Origin: Synergistaceae bacterium | GTDB lineage: Bacteria > Synergistota > Synergistia > Synergistales > Aminobacteriaceae | Direction: 5' to 3' | NCBI GenBank assembly: GCA_018436595.1 | Contig: JAHDLC010000015.1 | Coordinates: 1-64,000 of the forward strand | Length of the DNA stretch: 64,000 nt | In this document: positions 1 to 8,890 of the stretch, piece after piece | Position numbering within the stretch: the stretch's first letter is position 1 | Layout of the letters: each line of letters opens with the position of its first letter | Program-made: the position numbers and the translations under genes | Notes under the pieces: model-generated | What the model was told of the DNA's origin: nothing | The model's input: only the letters and a program-made list of their open reading frames with translations | The model's database searches: none

Positions 1-249
1 CCATCCCGTGACTACTCCGTCGGTGTAGTACTTCGTCTTCTCAAGTCCGAAATTGGTGCACCGGTGTCGGACGTATTCGTCCAGCTCCACAAAGGTTCCA
101 GGGTCCAGCAGCTTCTCAAGACGCTCCCGCGCCGTTCCCTTTCCCTTCTCCTTCTGCTTCCCGACCGCCTTCGCACCGCCGCCTCCCTGCGCTTCCTCGT
201 GCTTCTTCAGAAGCTCCTCGCACAACTCCTCAATTGTCCGGTGTGACAT
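1..249 (-). CDS. mmdA: Acyl-CoA carboxyltransferase / methylmalonyl-CoA decarboxylase alpha subunit, N-terminal part
   Basis: Read leftward from ATG at 249, the frame is open for 83 codons to the window edge. The peptide begins MSHRTIEELCEELL, has a Gly/Lys-rich linker, then ARERLEKLLDPGTFVELDEY and ends near YYTDGVVTG. The ARERLxxLLDxGSFxE block is the classic N-terminus of the biotin-dependent carboxyltransferase beta family (propionyl-CoA carboxylase beta, methylmalonyl-CoA decarboxylase alpha). Its start overlaps the end of meaB by 20 bases, so it belongs to the mutase operon. In fermenting anaerobes such an enzyme interconverts methylmalonyl-CoA and propionyl-CoA. Whether it is the sodium-pumping decarboxylase or a soluble carboxylase cannot be told from this fragment; partner subunits would lie to the left of the window. 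Confidence 0.85.
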   Translation of the reverse strand, partial: MSHRTIEELCEELLKKHEEAQGGGGAKAVGKQKEKGKGTARERLEKLLDPGTFVELDEYVRHRCTNFGLEKTKYYTDGVVTGW

Positions 250-1225
250 GTGATGTGTTTGCCTCCTTTATCCCCTCGTCGTAGTCCGCCTGCGGGAACA
301 GCTTCCTGAGTATGTCCGAGGCAACGGTGTAGGGGTTTGTTTTTCGTGCCGCAAGGTCTTCCATGAGCTTCCCGCTCTTTTGCGACCGCCAGACCTTTTC
401 CGCCTTCCGCGTTAAATTCTTCAGAAGAATATCCTCCACCTCGGAGGATAGGCGCCTGAATTCGAAACGGGCCCCTTCCGGGCTGTTTTTGATGAATTCA
501 TGGTGTTTGACGATGCTCTCCGCGAACTCTTCCACCCCGGTGCCGTTCTCCGCAACCGTAAGGTGAACGGGGGGCGTCCATGACTTGTCCCTGACAAGTT
601 CAAGCATAAGCCTCACTTCGGCGGCGACCCTGTCTACGCCGGGCTTGTCGGCCTTGTTGATGGCAAAGACATTGGCGATTTCCATAATGCCCGCCTTCAT
701 TATCTGGATGTCGTCTCCCATGCCCGGGACCAGGACAACGCACACCGTATCGGCTATTTTGATGATATCCACTTCCGACTGGCCGACGCCGACGGTTTCG
801 ATGATGATGACATCCTTGCCGCAGGCGTCAAGAAGCAGCACTGCTTCCCTGGTCCCTCTGCTCAGGCCGCCGAGGGACCCCCTGGTTCCCATGCTCCGTA
901 TATAGACGCCTTCGTCTCCAGTGTGGCGCTGCATTCTGATGCGATCTGCAAGAATGGCTCCGCCCGAGAAGGGGCTCGAGGGATCGACGGCGATGATACC
1001 CACGGTCTTCCCCTTTTTGCGAAAAGATTCGATCAGTTTGTCGGTCAGCGTGCTTTTCCCTGCGCCTGGACTTCCGGTAATGCCGATAACCATGGCTTTT
1101 CCGGTAAGGGGGTAAATACGGCGCATCACAGCGTCGGCAATAGGGTCACCGTTTTCTATCAGACTGATGATCCTGGCTATGGCGCGCATATCGCCCGCCA
1201 GGGCTTTATTGATAAGAATATCCAC
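230..1225 (-). CDS. meaB: Methylmalonyl-CoA mutase-associated GTPase MeaB (ArgK family)
   Basis: 331 residues, usual length for MeaB. It is a G-protein chaperone that loads, protects and reactivates the adenosylcobalamin cofactor of methylmalonyl-CoA mutase in the cytoplasm. Visible motifs: Walker A GSPGAGKST near residue 51, switch segment IIETVGVGQSE, and the guanine-specificity motif NKAD. The start is GTG with no strong Shine-Dalgarno; it lies 5 bases after the small mutase subunit, so translation is probably coupled. The N-terminal helix (LINKALAGDMRAIARIISLIE) fits the family, which supports this start. It sits between the mutase subunits and the carboxyltransferase, the usual neighbourhood. 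Confidence 0.95.
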   Translation of the reverse strand: MDILINKALAGDMRAIARIISLIENGDPIADAVMRRIYPLTGKAMVIGITGSPGAGKSTLTDKLIESFRKKGKTVGIIAVDPSSPFSGGAILADRIRMQRHTGDEGVYIRSMGTRGSLGGLSRGTREAVLLLDACGKDVIIIETVGVGQSEVDIIKIADTVCVVLVPGMGDDIQIMKAGIMEIANVFAINKADKPGVDRVAAEVRLMLELVRDKSWTPPVHLTVAENGTGVEEFAESIVKHHEFIKNSPEGARFEFRRLSSEVEDILLKNLTRKAEKVWRSQKSGKLMEDLAARKTNPYTVASDILRKLFPQADYDEGIKEANTSHVTPDN

Positions 1226-1230
1226 AGCGT

Positions 1231-1647
1231 CTACTGTTCTTTGGCCCTTTTGTCCGCTACAGCTTTTTCAAGCCATTCAACGCAAACAGACGTGGGGGTT
1301 CCCGGTCCGAATACCGCCCCGGCTCCCGCCTCGAGAAGTCCCGGGATATCCTTGTCCGGAATGACTCCGCCGCCGAAGACGATAATGTCTCCCGCATCCT
1401 TTTCCTTGAGGAGACCGATGATCTTCGTAAAATAAAACGTGTGGGCGCCGGAAAGAATGCTTATTCCCACAGCATCGGCATCCTCCTGAAGGACTGTTTC
1501 CACGATCTGCTCCGGGGTCTGCCTGAGTCCCGTATAGACCACTTCCATGCCGGCGTCCCGCAGAGCTCTTGCCACGACTTTCGCTCCCCTGTCGTGACCG
1601 TCGAGTCCCGGTTTTGCCACAACCACCCTGATTTTTCTCTCGTCCAC
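1231..1647 (-). CDS. Methylmalonyl-CoA mutase, small cobalamin-binding subunit
   Basis: 138 residues corresponding to the C-terminal B12-binding domain of methylmalonyl-CoA mutase as a separate polypeptide. The cobalamin signature is clear: [11 protein letters not shown] (DxHxxG, with the His that ligates cobalt), followed by the SILSGAH and GPGTPT glycine-rich loops of the Rossmann-like fold. It starts at GTG, 7 bases after GGAGGG. It forms a complex with the product of 1695-3362, and the two together make up one catalytic unit that isomerises (R)-methylmalonyl-CoA and succinyl-CoA. The split arrangement is known in archaea and several anaerobic bacteria. Confidence 0.95.
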   Translation of the reverse strand: MDERKIRVVVAKPGLDGHDRGAKVVARALRDAGMEVVYTGLRQTPEQIVETVLQEDADAVGISILSGAHTFYFTKIIGLLKEKDAGDIIVFGGGVIPDKDIPGLLEAGAGAVFGPGTPTSVCVEWLEKAVADKRAKEQ

Positions 1648-1694
1648 GGAATATCCCTCCAGTGTGTTATAAGACTATCGAAACGGACGTGCCG

Positions 1695-3362
1695 TTACAG
1701 AACGATATTCTCGGTATACTCGCCGAATACGTTCCGGAGTACGCCGCAAATTTCTCCCTCGGTGGCATAGGAACGAACGGCATTGATGATGAGGGGCATA
1801 AGGTTCCGGGAATCGTCGGCCGCTGCCGCGCGAATGTCCTCGAGAGCGTTCTTCACCGCAAGATTATCCCTGGCTTCCTTCAGCTTGCGAAGTTTGGCGA
1901 TCTGCCGCTCACCCACCGAAGCATCCACGGTAAGGAGATTCATCTCCCTGTTGTCTTCCCTGACCTGGAATTTATTGACACCGACCACGATGGACTCCTT
2001 AGCCTCCACCGATCTCTGGTAGTCGTAGGCCGCGTCCTGAATGTGCTTCTGCACGTATCCCTTTTCGATGGCGGTCAGCATGCCGCCCATGTCATCAATC
2101 TGACCGATGTACTCGAAGGCCTTCTTTTCGATCTCGTTTGTCAGGCTTTCCACCACGTAGGAACCCGCGAGAGGATCGACCGTGTTGGTCACGCCCGACT
2201 CGTAAGCTATGATCTGCTGGGTTTTCAGGGCGATGCCGACGCTCTTTTCACTCGGAAGGGCCAGCGCCTCGTCCATGCTGTTCGTATGGAGGGACTGGGT
2301 TCCTCCCAGAACGGCGGCAAGGGCCTGCATGGTTACGCGGACAATGTTGTTTTCGGGCTGCTGTGCTGTGAGGGTGCTCCCTCCCGTCTGGGTGTGGAAC
2401 CGGAGCATCTGGGCCTTCGGGTTGGTGACGCCGAACCGGTCCTTCATGATCCGTGCCCACATGCGACGGGCGGCACGGAATTTCGCCACTTCCTCGAGGA
2501 AATCGTTGTGGGCGTTGAAAAAGAAGGAAAGACGCTCTCCGAATACGTTGGGATCGAGACCTTTCCTGGCGGCGGCTTCCACGTAGGCGATGCCGTCGGC
2601 GAGGGTGAAGGCCACTTCCTGGGCAGCGGTGCTTCCGGCCTCGCGGATGTGATATCCGGAAATGGAGATGGTGTTCCACTTCGGCACGTTCTCGCTGCAG
2701 AATTCGAAAATATCCGTGATAAGCCTCATGGAAGGCTTCGGGGGGAAGATGTAGGTTCCCCGGGCGATGTATTCCTTGAGGATGTCGTTCTGGATGGTTC
2801 CCGAAAGGACATCCATGGGCACGCCCTGTTTCTCCCCCACGCAGATGTACATGGCGAGGAGCACGCTCGCGGGAGCGTTGATCGTCATGGAGGTGGAGAC
2901 CTTGTCCAGGGGGATCTGGTCGAAAAGGATTTCCATGTCCTGAAGACTGTCAATGGCCACTCCCACTTTTCCGCATTCACCCTGGGCCATGGGGTCGTCG
3001 GAATCGTAGCCTATCTGGGTGGGAAGGTCGAAGGCCACGGAAAGGCCGGTCGTTCCCTGGGAGAGGAGATAGCGGTATCTCTCGTTGGACTCTTCGGCGG
3101 AGGCGAATCCCGCATACTGGCGCATGGTCCAGAACCTGCCCCGGTACATGGTGGGCTGGACGCCTCTCGTAAAGGGGTATTCGCCGGGGAACCCAATATC
3201 CCTCATGTAATCCACGGATTCGACGTCGTCAGGGCCGTAGAGCCTCCCAAGGGGGAGTCCTCCTCCCGTCGAAAAGCTTTCCTTTCTCTCTTTGTGCTTT
3301 TGAAGCGATTTTGCAACGCCTGCCTCGAACTTCGCTCTGGCTTCTTTGTACTCCGTATTCAT
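1695..3362 (-). CDS. Methylmalonyl-CoA mutase, large catalytic subunit
   Basis: 555 residues, the size of the isolated substrate-binding TIM-barrel subunit (no B12 domain, which is encoded just downstream). Typical segments are visible: [21 protein letters not shown] near residue 78, the [19 protein letters not shown] block, and [20 protein letters not shown]. The enzyme performs the radical carbon-skeleton rearrangement between succinyl-CoA and methylmalonyl-CoA. It starts at ATG after a GAGGAGG sequence. A 47-base gap separates it from the small subunit. YTRGIQ/FTRGVQ-type residues favour methylmalonyl-CoA over isobutyryl-CoA mutase, but this was not tested by alignment. Confidence 0.95.
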   Translation of the reverse strand: MNTEYKEARAKFEAGVAKSLQKHKERKESFSTGGGLPLGRLYGPDDVESVDYMRDIGFPGEYPFTRGVQPTMYRGRFWTMRQYAGFASAEESNERYRYLLSQGTTGLSVAFDLPTQIGYDSDDPMAQGECGKVGVAIDSLQDMEILFDQIPLDKVSTSMTINAPASVLLAMYICVGEKQGVPMDVLSGTIQNDILKEYIARGTYIFPPKPSMRLITDIFEFCSENVPKWNTISISGYHIREAGSTAAQEVAFTLADGIAYVEAAARKGLDPNVFGERLSFFFNAHNDFLEEVAKFRAARRMWARIMKDRFGVTNPKAQMLRFHTQTGGSTLTAQQPENNIVRVTMQALAAVLGGTQSLHTNSMDEALALPSEKSVGIALKTQQIIAYESGVTNTVDPLAGSYVVESLTNEIEKKAFEYIGQIDDMGGMLTAIEKGYVQKHIQDAAYDYQRSVEAKESIVVGVNKFQVREDNREMNLLTVDASVGERQIAKLRKLKEARDNLAVKNALEDIRAAAADDSRNLMPLIINAVRSYATEGEICGVLRNVFGEYTENIVL

Positions 3363-3408
3363 GCGTGCATCCCCTCCTCGAAAATTTGTTCAGTCAATAG
3401 CTGATAAT

Positions 3409-5262
3409 TTACAGAAGATCGGGCCATAGGGGCATCCAGTCCCTGGAAGATGCCGAACCTACGTCCATGTAGACGGAAAGAACGGACCGGCTGGGAAAAC
3501 CGGACGACGTTTCATCGGAAGGCAGGGGAATCCTGACTTCTCCGCGGTGAGAGGAAGAATATCCGGGCAGGTCTCCTCCCAGGGAATAGAGGGCCCCCCC
3601 GCCTGTCAGTCCCGAGGCCCGCAGGAGGGGCAACGGAGAAAAGGTGTCGCAGAAGGCGAAAAGGCGAATTCCATTTTGAAGGCAAAATCCCGCAAGCTGC
3701 CGAAGCTCTCCCTGGGAAAATGGAATGGAGGCGGCCACTACGATATCGTTGAGTTTTTTTCTGTTTTCCGTCCACCATTCACTGAGAATGAGAAACACTT
3801 CCTTTCCCGTTGCCGCTTCGTGGGACTGCCCCCCGATTCTCCTTCCGGGAGGAAGAAAAAACACTGCCCCTTCGGGACTCTTCCGTGCAAGGAACCTAAA
3901 ATCCGCAGTAAGCATGCGCTCATTCCAGACCGAGGTGACAACCGGCCTGTTCTTCGACATGTACGTACGGTACGGTCCTGATACTGATGCCCCTAACAGG
4001 AAGCTTTCCCTGTCCTCCTCCCTCCTGACCGAGGGAGTATCCAGGGAGAGAAAAGCCGGAGAGGAGTCCTCGGGGAACAAATATACCTCCCAGAGCGAAA
4101 AACCGGCAACATCAAGGCAATAGACCCTGTCTTCGATCGAAAAAAGGCTCCATGCCCCGGGGGCTTCCCGGATCACCGTTTCCGACCGGACCGCTTCCAT
4201 GGAATCAAAAGAAATGGTCGTTTTGGTCACAGCTCCGTTTTCATGGACGACAAAAAGATCACCGAGAGCCGACCATGCAAGGTCCCGGGGTGAATCAGCC
4301 TCAAAGGAGAATACCGTCCGTTTTTCCCGAAGTGACACGAGGGAAACCGCGCCGTTGTTCCGGTCGGCGACGGCGAGCCATTCCCCGAAAGCAGCTGCCG
4401 CGACGGGCTCGAATGGGTGTTCTGTTTCCGGAATTGCCAGTTCGGAAACAAGGGCCAAATCCGGCAGAGAAAAAATGGCTGATCTTCTTTGAGATGCGCT
4501 CACCGCTATAAAAGCGCTTTCTGATGCCATGGTGCCGTCTGAGGGGGAAAAGGGCAGCTTTCCGAGCTCCGTCAGTTCTTTTCCGCTTTCGCCAAGAGAC
4601 AGTACGGTTCCGTTTTCGAGAAGGACTATCCCGCCGGTCTCTCCTTGAAACAGGGCGGTTACCGGGGCTTCTATTTCGATCCCTGAAAAAGCCCGTTCTC
4701 CCCGGTTTCGTACCCACAGCCGGTCGCCGAGAACATCCGCCACCGCCAATCTTCCGGAAGGGGATGATTCGGCTTTGCCGAGGCCCTTTATGCCCAGGTT
4801 CTGAAGCACTGGAAGCCCCAGGGAAACTTTAAGGTCCCGCAAGGCGGAAGCGGCACGGGAAAATACAGGTCTTCCGGAAAGGACATCCCCGAGAAACCTG
4901 CCTTCTTCTTCGAATCGTGCGAGTACACGGGGAACAGCAACATCCATGGGGCGCACTTCCAGGAAATACCTGAGAGACTTCAGCGCGTCGTCCGTTCTTC
5001 CTATCCTGTGCAGTACAAGGCCTTGCATAAGGTAATAGTCCACGAGAAAGGTATTCAGCTTCAGAGCCCTGTCGAGATCACCCAGGGCACCAAAGTAATC
5101 CCTTTCGCAGTACTTTCCGTAGGCACTGCCGAAATACTTCTCCGCCTCTTCTCTGTTCGCAGGGGGAAGAACTGCAGCCTCCATAACCGCCGTCTGAAAA
5201 AGAAGGACGATGCAGAACGAAAGAAAAAGCATACGACGGGGCCATCTTCTATCGCAATCCAT
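3409..5262 (-). CDS. Exported TPR protein with beta-propeller-like and vWA-like regions, function unknown
   Basis: 617 residues from the ATG at 5262, chosen because AGGAGGAG lies 8 bases before it; an in-frame GTG at 5298 would add 12 residues without a ribosome site. The protein starts with basic residues and a hydrophobic stretch (MLFLSFCIVLLFQTAV), so it is exported or membrane-anchored. About residues 35-130 look like tetratricopeptide repeats (AEKYFGSAYGKYCERDYFGAL). A long region of short beta strands follows, compatible with a degenerate beta-propeller (repeated 'LAVADRNNGAVSLVSL'-type blades). The last 150 residues (IVVAASIPFSQGELRQLAGF, then LRASGLTGGGALYSL) resemble the C-terminal half of a von Willebrand A fold without an obvious MIDAS motif. 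I do not recognise a family. It precedes the mutase operon by 46 bases and may be cotranscribed with it, but a functional link is not shown. Confidence 0.7.
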   Translation of the reverse strand: MDCDRRWPRRMLFLSFCIVLLFQTAVMEAAVLPPANREEAEKYFGSAYGKYCERDYFGALGDLDRALKLNTFLVDYYLMQGLVLHRIGRTDDALKSLRYFLEVRPMDVAVPRVLARFEEEGRFLGDVLSGRPVFSRAASALRDLKVSLGLPVLQNLGIKGLGKAESSPSGRLAVADVLGDRLWVRNRGERAFSGIEIEAPVTALFQGETGGIVLLENGTVLSLGESGKELTELGKLPFSPSDGTMASESAFIAVSASQRRSAIFSLPDLALVSELAIPETEHPFEPVAAAAFGEWLAVADRNNGAVSLVSLREKRTVFSFEADSPRDLAWSALGDLFVVHENGAVTKTTISFDSMEAVRSETVIREAPGAWSLFSIEDRVYCLDVAGFSLWEVYLFPEDSSPAFLSLDTPSVRREEDRESFLLGASVSGPYRTYMSKNRPVVTSVWNERMLTADFRFLARKSPEGAVFFLPPGRRIGGQSHEAATGKEVFLILSEWWTENRKKLNDIVVAASIPFSQGELRQLAGFCLQNGIRLFAFCDTFSPLPLLRASGLTGGGALYSLGGDLPGYSSSHRGEVRIPLPSDETSSGFPSRSVLSVYMDVGSASSRDWMPLWPDLL

Positions 5263-5298
5263 CGGCCGCACTCCTCCTCCTGAAACCGGAAAGCTCAC

Positions 5299-5517
5299 TC
5301 ATAAATGCTTCGAAATGACATCAACGCCCGCAAAGGAATAAAAGGCGAGCGTGACTGCCCCCGCCAATAGAAAACCCAGCAGCATTCTCAGGTAGAGTAC
5401 CCACATCTCCCCTCCCGGCAGAGATCCGTTGCGGATACGAACCACGATACGGGCGATGAACAGGGACGCAAGGAACATGCCGAGGGCTATGAGCGCTTGA
5501 ACATTTACTATAGGCAT
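5299..5517 (-). CDS. Small two-helix membrane protein, unknown
   Basis: 72 residues beginning MPIVNVQALIALGMFLASLF. Two hydrophobic segments (about residues 8-24 and 43-65) are separated by a short basic/polar loop (RIVVRIRNGSLPGGEM), so a helical hairpin in the inner membrane is likely. It ends 36 bases before the TPR gene starts and is probably the first gene of that transcription unit. A weak promoter-like pair (TTGCGT, 17 bases, TAATTT) lies upstream near 5540-5570. The ribosome site is weak (GAGTGA). No family recognised. Confidence 0.6.
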   Translation of the reverse strand: MPIVNVQALIALGMFLASLFIARIVVRIRNGSLPGGEMWVLYLRMLLGFLLAGAVTLAFYSFAGVDVISKHL

Positions 5518-5645
5518 TCTTCACTCAACTTTCAGCTTCTGATAATGGAAATTAGGATACCCCATAAAAAAACGCAACGCCACTTAAAAAAAGATTTTTC
5601 CAGCAAATTAGCGAAGAAAAAAAAGAAAAAAATTCGCCTTCCACG

Positions 5646-5680
5646 AAAAAGATACCCTGGATTCTGCACCCAGGGTATCT
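5646..5680 (-). terminator. Rho-independent terminator closing the tig-to-oxidoreductase operon
   Basis: An 11-bp perfect stem (5650-5660 with 5670-5680; AGATACCCTGG/CCAGGGTATCT) has a 9-base loop. On the minus strand it is followed at once by TTTTT. It sits about 50 bases past the stop codon of the Gfo/Idh gene, which fits the end of that operon. On the plus strand a T-run also occurs 9 bases further on, so weak bidirectional action is possible. Confidence 0.85.
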
Positions 5681-5731
5681 ACTATACCATTTTTTCTGGA
5701 TATTTCGGTCACCGGAACGGGGGAATGGAAA

Positions 5732-6709
5732 TCAGGACACTCCTGCCTCTCCCCTGCAGGCGGCGGATTCATCGTTCAGATGGATCTGCTTGAGAACCGA
5801 TACGGCAACCTCCAGGGCCCGTTTCCCATCGGTGATTCCCACAAGGGGCTGCTTCCCTTCCCGGACGCAGGTCACGAAATGCTGAAGTTCCAGTTTCAAA
5901 GGTTCGCTCTTCGGGAAGACGGGATGTTCGATGACTTCCACGAGGCTGCTGTTGTTCTGCCTGACGCACCGGTTGATGGACACGTCCTGGGTCTCATAGT
6001 CAATGGTCACATACCGTTCAGGTTCCATGATCTCGAGCTGACGCAGCCGTCTTTCCGAAACCCGGCTTACAAGGATGTGCGCCATGGATCCGTTTTCAAA
6101 GGAGATCTGGGCGGAAGCGATGTCTTCGTGATCGGACCGGATGCACCTCCCGGCGGCGGAAATCGCCGTGATTTCCGACCGGACAAGGGAAAGAATGATG
6201 TCGATGTCGTGAATCATCAGGTCCAGGACAACTCCAACGTCGCTGATGCGGGGAGAAAAGGGGCCGAGTCTCCGGGACTGGAGGAAAAGGGGTTCATGAA
6301 CGATCTTCGAAATGTACTGGACGGCACTGTTGAATCTCTCGATATGGCCTACCTGAAGGACAAGATCTGAGTCAGCCGCCATTCGAAGCAGGCTCTCGGC
6401 TTCGCTCACCGTGGTTGTCACCGGCTTTTCGATGAGGACATGGATACCGTTGCTCAGCGCTTTTTTCGCTATCTCGAAATGGAGGCTCGTGGGAACCACC
6501 ACGCTCACGGCATCCGGCCTTGCCCGGGCGATAAACTCATCCATGTCAGTAAACCATGGAACACCCAGATTGTCCCCTATGGCGGCTGCCCTGCTTTCGT
6601 TCTGATCGACGACACCTACGAGCTGTGTCCCGAGGAGTTCTGTGTATACCCTAGCATGGTGCTGTCCGAGATGCCCGACCCCGATGACGCCCAGCCTTTT
6701 CAGGTCCAT
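5732..6709 (-). CDS. Gfo/Idh/MocA-family NAD(P)-dependent sugar oxidoreductase, possibly UDP-GlcNAc 3-dehydrogenase (GnnA-like)
   Basis: 325 residues from the ATG at 6709, preceded by AAAGGAG; an upstream GTG at 6766 has no ribosome site. The N-terminal Rossmann domain shows GVIGVGHLGQHHARVY (GxGxxG) and the family hallmark EKPV, followed by a C-terminal alpha/beta domain with HDIDIILSL. The family oxidises sugars or nucleotide sugars. Resemblance by eye is closest to the dehydrogenases that sit in lipid-A gene groups and make UDP-3-keto-GlcNAc (GnnA), which would imply a diderm with 3-amino lipid A. No partner aminotransferase GnnB is in the window, so the substrate is an inference. It is the last gene of the tig operon. 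Confidence 0.7.
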   Translation of the reverse strand: MDLKRLGVIGVGHLGQHHARVYTELLGTQLVGVVDQNESRAAAIGDNLGVPWFTDMDEFIARARPDAVSVVVPTSLHFEIAKKALSNGIHVLIEKPVTTTVSEAESLLRMAADSDLVLQVGHIERFNSAVQYISKIVHEPLFLQSRRLGPFSPRISDVGVVLDLMIHDIDIILSLVRSEITAISAAGRCIRSDHEDIASAQISFENGSMAHILVSRVSERRLRQLEIMEPERYVTIDYETQDVSINRCVRQNNSSLVEVIEHPVFPKSEPLKLELQHFVTCVREGKQPLVGITDGKRALEVAVSVLKQIHLNDESAACRGEAGVS

Positions 6710-6796
6710 GAACGGATCAACTCCTTTTGAGGCTTGAAAAAAACTTTCCCCGTACAGTATTCTCACGGGAGAAGCATCAAAAGTGGCAGGAGAAAC

Positions 6797-7558
6797 CTAT
6801 TCCATCCAGGCAAGAAGAAAAAGCCTGTTTTCCCTGTCCCCTTTTCTGTATGAATAGCATACATCATTATCCCTGAACGTGCACAAGGGGACGGAACAAA
6901 TCATCTCATCAACAATCCCGGCGCCTTTGAGCTGTCTCCGGATTTCGCCGCCCAGGTCGAAAAAGACGTCATTCCCGTCTTCCGACACACAGTGCCGGGA
7001 AAAGGACTCAATGCCACGCTTCGTCCAGGGTTCGCCTTTTTTTCTGAAATAATGCTCCTTTCCGATTCCCGGACCAATCCAGGCCCAGGTTTCCGAAGGT
7101 TCAGCGCCCTTCTCCCCCAAAAGGGAACGGGCGGCCCTGCCCGCAATATTCTGCACGGTACCCTTGTATCCGGAATGAAGGAGAATGATCCGGGGAGAAG
7201 GGGAAAGGGAAGCGATAACCACCGGAAAACAGTCTGCAAACCGAAGAGAAGCCTCAATGCCGCTCCTGTCGACACAAACTCCGTCGGCGCTGGGCCGGGC
7301 CGGAAGGGTTGCCCCGGTGGAAGCCGCGATAACATCCGTTCCGTGAACCTGCTGCGGGGCCACAAGGGGGCCTTTCCGGGGGAAGGCGCCAAGCAGAAGC
7401 TCCCTGGAACGGCCGGGAACGCCGGAAGCCCGGTTCATGGCGGCTCCCTTCAGGAAGAGTCTTATGGAAAACCGTTTTTCATCTCCGGGAGGCAGAAAAA
7501 CGATGGAATCGTTCACTGAAGAGCATTCAATTTCGTATGCCGGGCCGTTCACTTTCAA
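6797..7558 (-). CDS. pgeF: PgeF/YfiH-family multicopper-type polyphenol oxidase / purine nucleoside phosphorylase (LACC1 family)
   Basis: 253 residues if translation starts at the TTG at 7558. That codon overlaps the folC stop as TTGA and has AGAGGAG 9 bases upstream; an ATG at 7630 would create a 76-base overlap and an N-terminus outside the family. The zinc/copper site residues expected of the family are present: QQVHGTD, RFADCFPVV and LHSGYKGT (His, Cys, His). Members have been described as laccase-like oxidases, as purine nucleoside phosphorylase/adenosine deaminases, and as a cell-wall editing factor (PgeF) that removes mis-incorporated Ser from peptidoglycan precursors. The true role here is open. 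Confidence 0.85.
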   Translation of the reverse strand: MKVNGPAYEIECSSVNDSIVFLPPGDEKRFSIRLFLKGAAMNRASGVPGRSRELLLGAFPRKGPLVAPQQVHGTDVIAASTGATLPARPSADGVCVDRSGIEASLRFADCFPVVIASLSPSPRIILLHSGYKGTVQNIAGRAARSLLGEKGAEPSETWAWIGPGIGKEHYFRKKGEPWTKRGIESFSRHCVSEDGNDVFFDLGGEIRRQLKGAGIVDEMICSVPLCTFRDNDVCYSYRKGDRENRLFLLAWME

Positions 7559-8883
7559 AAATGCAGCTCCTCTCTTCGTGAAAAGATCAGGGTGCGCATC
7601 CAGCCGATGAAATAGAGACTCCCGCAGCATACCGTGCCCTGTCTCGTCCGTTCAGAAGCCTTCAGGGCATCCAGGGGATCCGGAACGACCTCCACGGCAT
7701 CCTCTTTCCAGCCGGCGTTCTTCGCAGCCTGCGCCAGCACGTAAGGATCGGCAGATCTCGGGTTGCCCGGAACGGACGTGCAGATCAGCCTGCCCGCTCC
7801 ATTCAGCAGCAGGGAAAGACCTGCGGGAAAATCCTTGTCCTTCATGCAGGCGAAAACGACCGTCGGCTTTTTTTCGCCGTAAATCGCCCGGAGGCTCTCG
7901 ACAAGCCTCATAATCCCGTCAGGGTTATGGCCTCCGTCAAGGACCAGCGGAGGGTCGGCCCTGAGTATTTCAAACCTTCCGGGCCAGCGTGCCTTCTCCG
8001 TTCCCCGTAGAAGGGCTTCTTCCGAGATGCGGCGGAAGCGTCCGGAGATGCCGAGCATACCCGCAACCGCCAGGGAACAGTTTTCAACCTGAAAGGAGCC
8101 ATGCAGCGGTGTACGTATCTGATAGCGTTCCCCCCCGCAGAGGAGTGAAAAGGCTGTGCCCTTCTCCGAGACGGAAACGTTCTCCACCCGGATTTCTTCA
8201 GGAAGAACATGGGGAAAGGCGCCTGAGTCACGGGCTTTTTTCCGGAAAAGAGGAACAAGCCCCGAGGGTCTGCCCGAGAAAAACGCGGGTACTCCTTCCC
8301 TCATAACCGCGAACTTTTCTCCCGCAATCTTTTCAATCGTGTCGCCGAGGAAGTCCATGTGGTCCATGGAAATGGAGGTCACAAAGGTCAGGACGACGCT
8401 GCTCAGAAGGTTCGTCGCGTCAAGCCTGCCCCCGAGTCCGGCTTCCACCACGGCAATTTCCACCCTGTTCCGCGAGCAGAGAAGAAACGCCGCTGCCGTA
8501 ACAAGTTCAAAAAAGGTGGGAGGATCGGCCCGCAGGATAACATCCGCCTCCAACGCCTTTTCAATATCATCCGCTGCCATGGTCCATTCTCTGAGAGAAA
8601 GGGGAGACCCGTCGATAAGAAGGCGTTCATCAGGGGATTCGAGATGGGGGCTGGTATAGAGGGCGGTCCTGTACCCCGACTCCCTGAGGATGGAGTCGGT
8701 GATGGCTGCAGTGGAACCTTTTCCGTTGGTTCCCACGATATGAACTGCCGGAAAGTCCTTCTCGGGATTTCCCAGCTTCTCCATCAGGCGGGAAATCCGG
8801 TCGAGCCCCGGGCGGATTCCCGCACTGGCGAGGGAAGAAAAAGCGTTCTCCAGTTCTTCGAAGGACCGGGGCTTCCTGTTCAT
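7555..8883 (-). CDS. folC: Bifunctional folylpolyglutamate synthase / dihydrofolate synthase
   Basis: 442 residues, normal for FolC. It adds glutamate to dihydropteroate and to reduced folates in the cytoplasm, using ATP. Seen: the Mur-ligase-type P-loop HIVGTNGKGSTAAI near residue 50, the TSPHL segment that contacts folate, the central GLGGRLDATN motif, and the C-terminal LDGGHNPDG. It begins ATG 7 bases after valS and is translationally linked to the next gene by a TTGA overlap. Confidence 0.95.
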   Translation of the reverse strand: MNRKPRSFEELENAFSSLASAGIRPGLDRISRLMEKLGNPEKDFPAVHIVGTNGKGSTAAITDSILRESGYRTALYTSPHLESPDERLLIDGSPLSLREWTMAADDIEKALEADVILRADPPTFFELVTAAAFLLCSRNRVEIAVVEAGLGGRLDATNLLSSVVLTFVTSISMDHMDFLGDTIEKIAGEKFAVMREGVPAFFSGRPSGLVPLFRKKARDSGAFPHVLPEEIRVENVSVSEKGTAFSLLCGGERYQIRTPLHGSFQVENCSLAVAGMLGISGRFRRISEEALLRGTEKARWPGRFEILRADPPLVLDGGHNPDGIMRLVESLRAIYGEKKPTVVFACMKDKDFPAGLSLLLNGAGRLICTSVPGNPRSADPYVLAQAAKNAGWKEDAVEVVPDPLDALKASERTRQGTVCCGSLYFIGWMRTLIFSRREELHF

Positions 8884-8890
8884 GGCAGTA

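Noticed and set aside
1662-3404. Long plus-strand open frame opposite methylmalonyl-CoA mutase
   Set aside because: Mirror of the mutase gene; no recognisable motif and no start signals.
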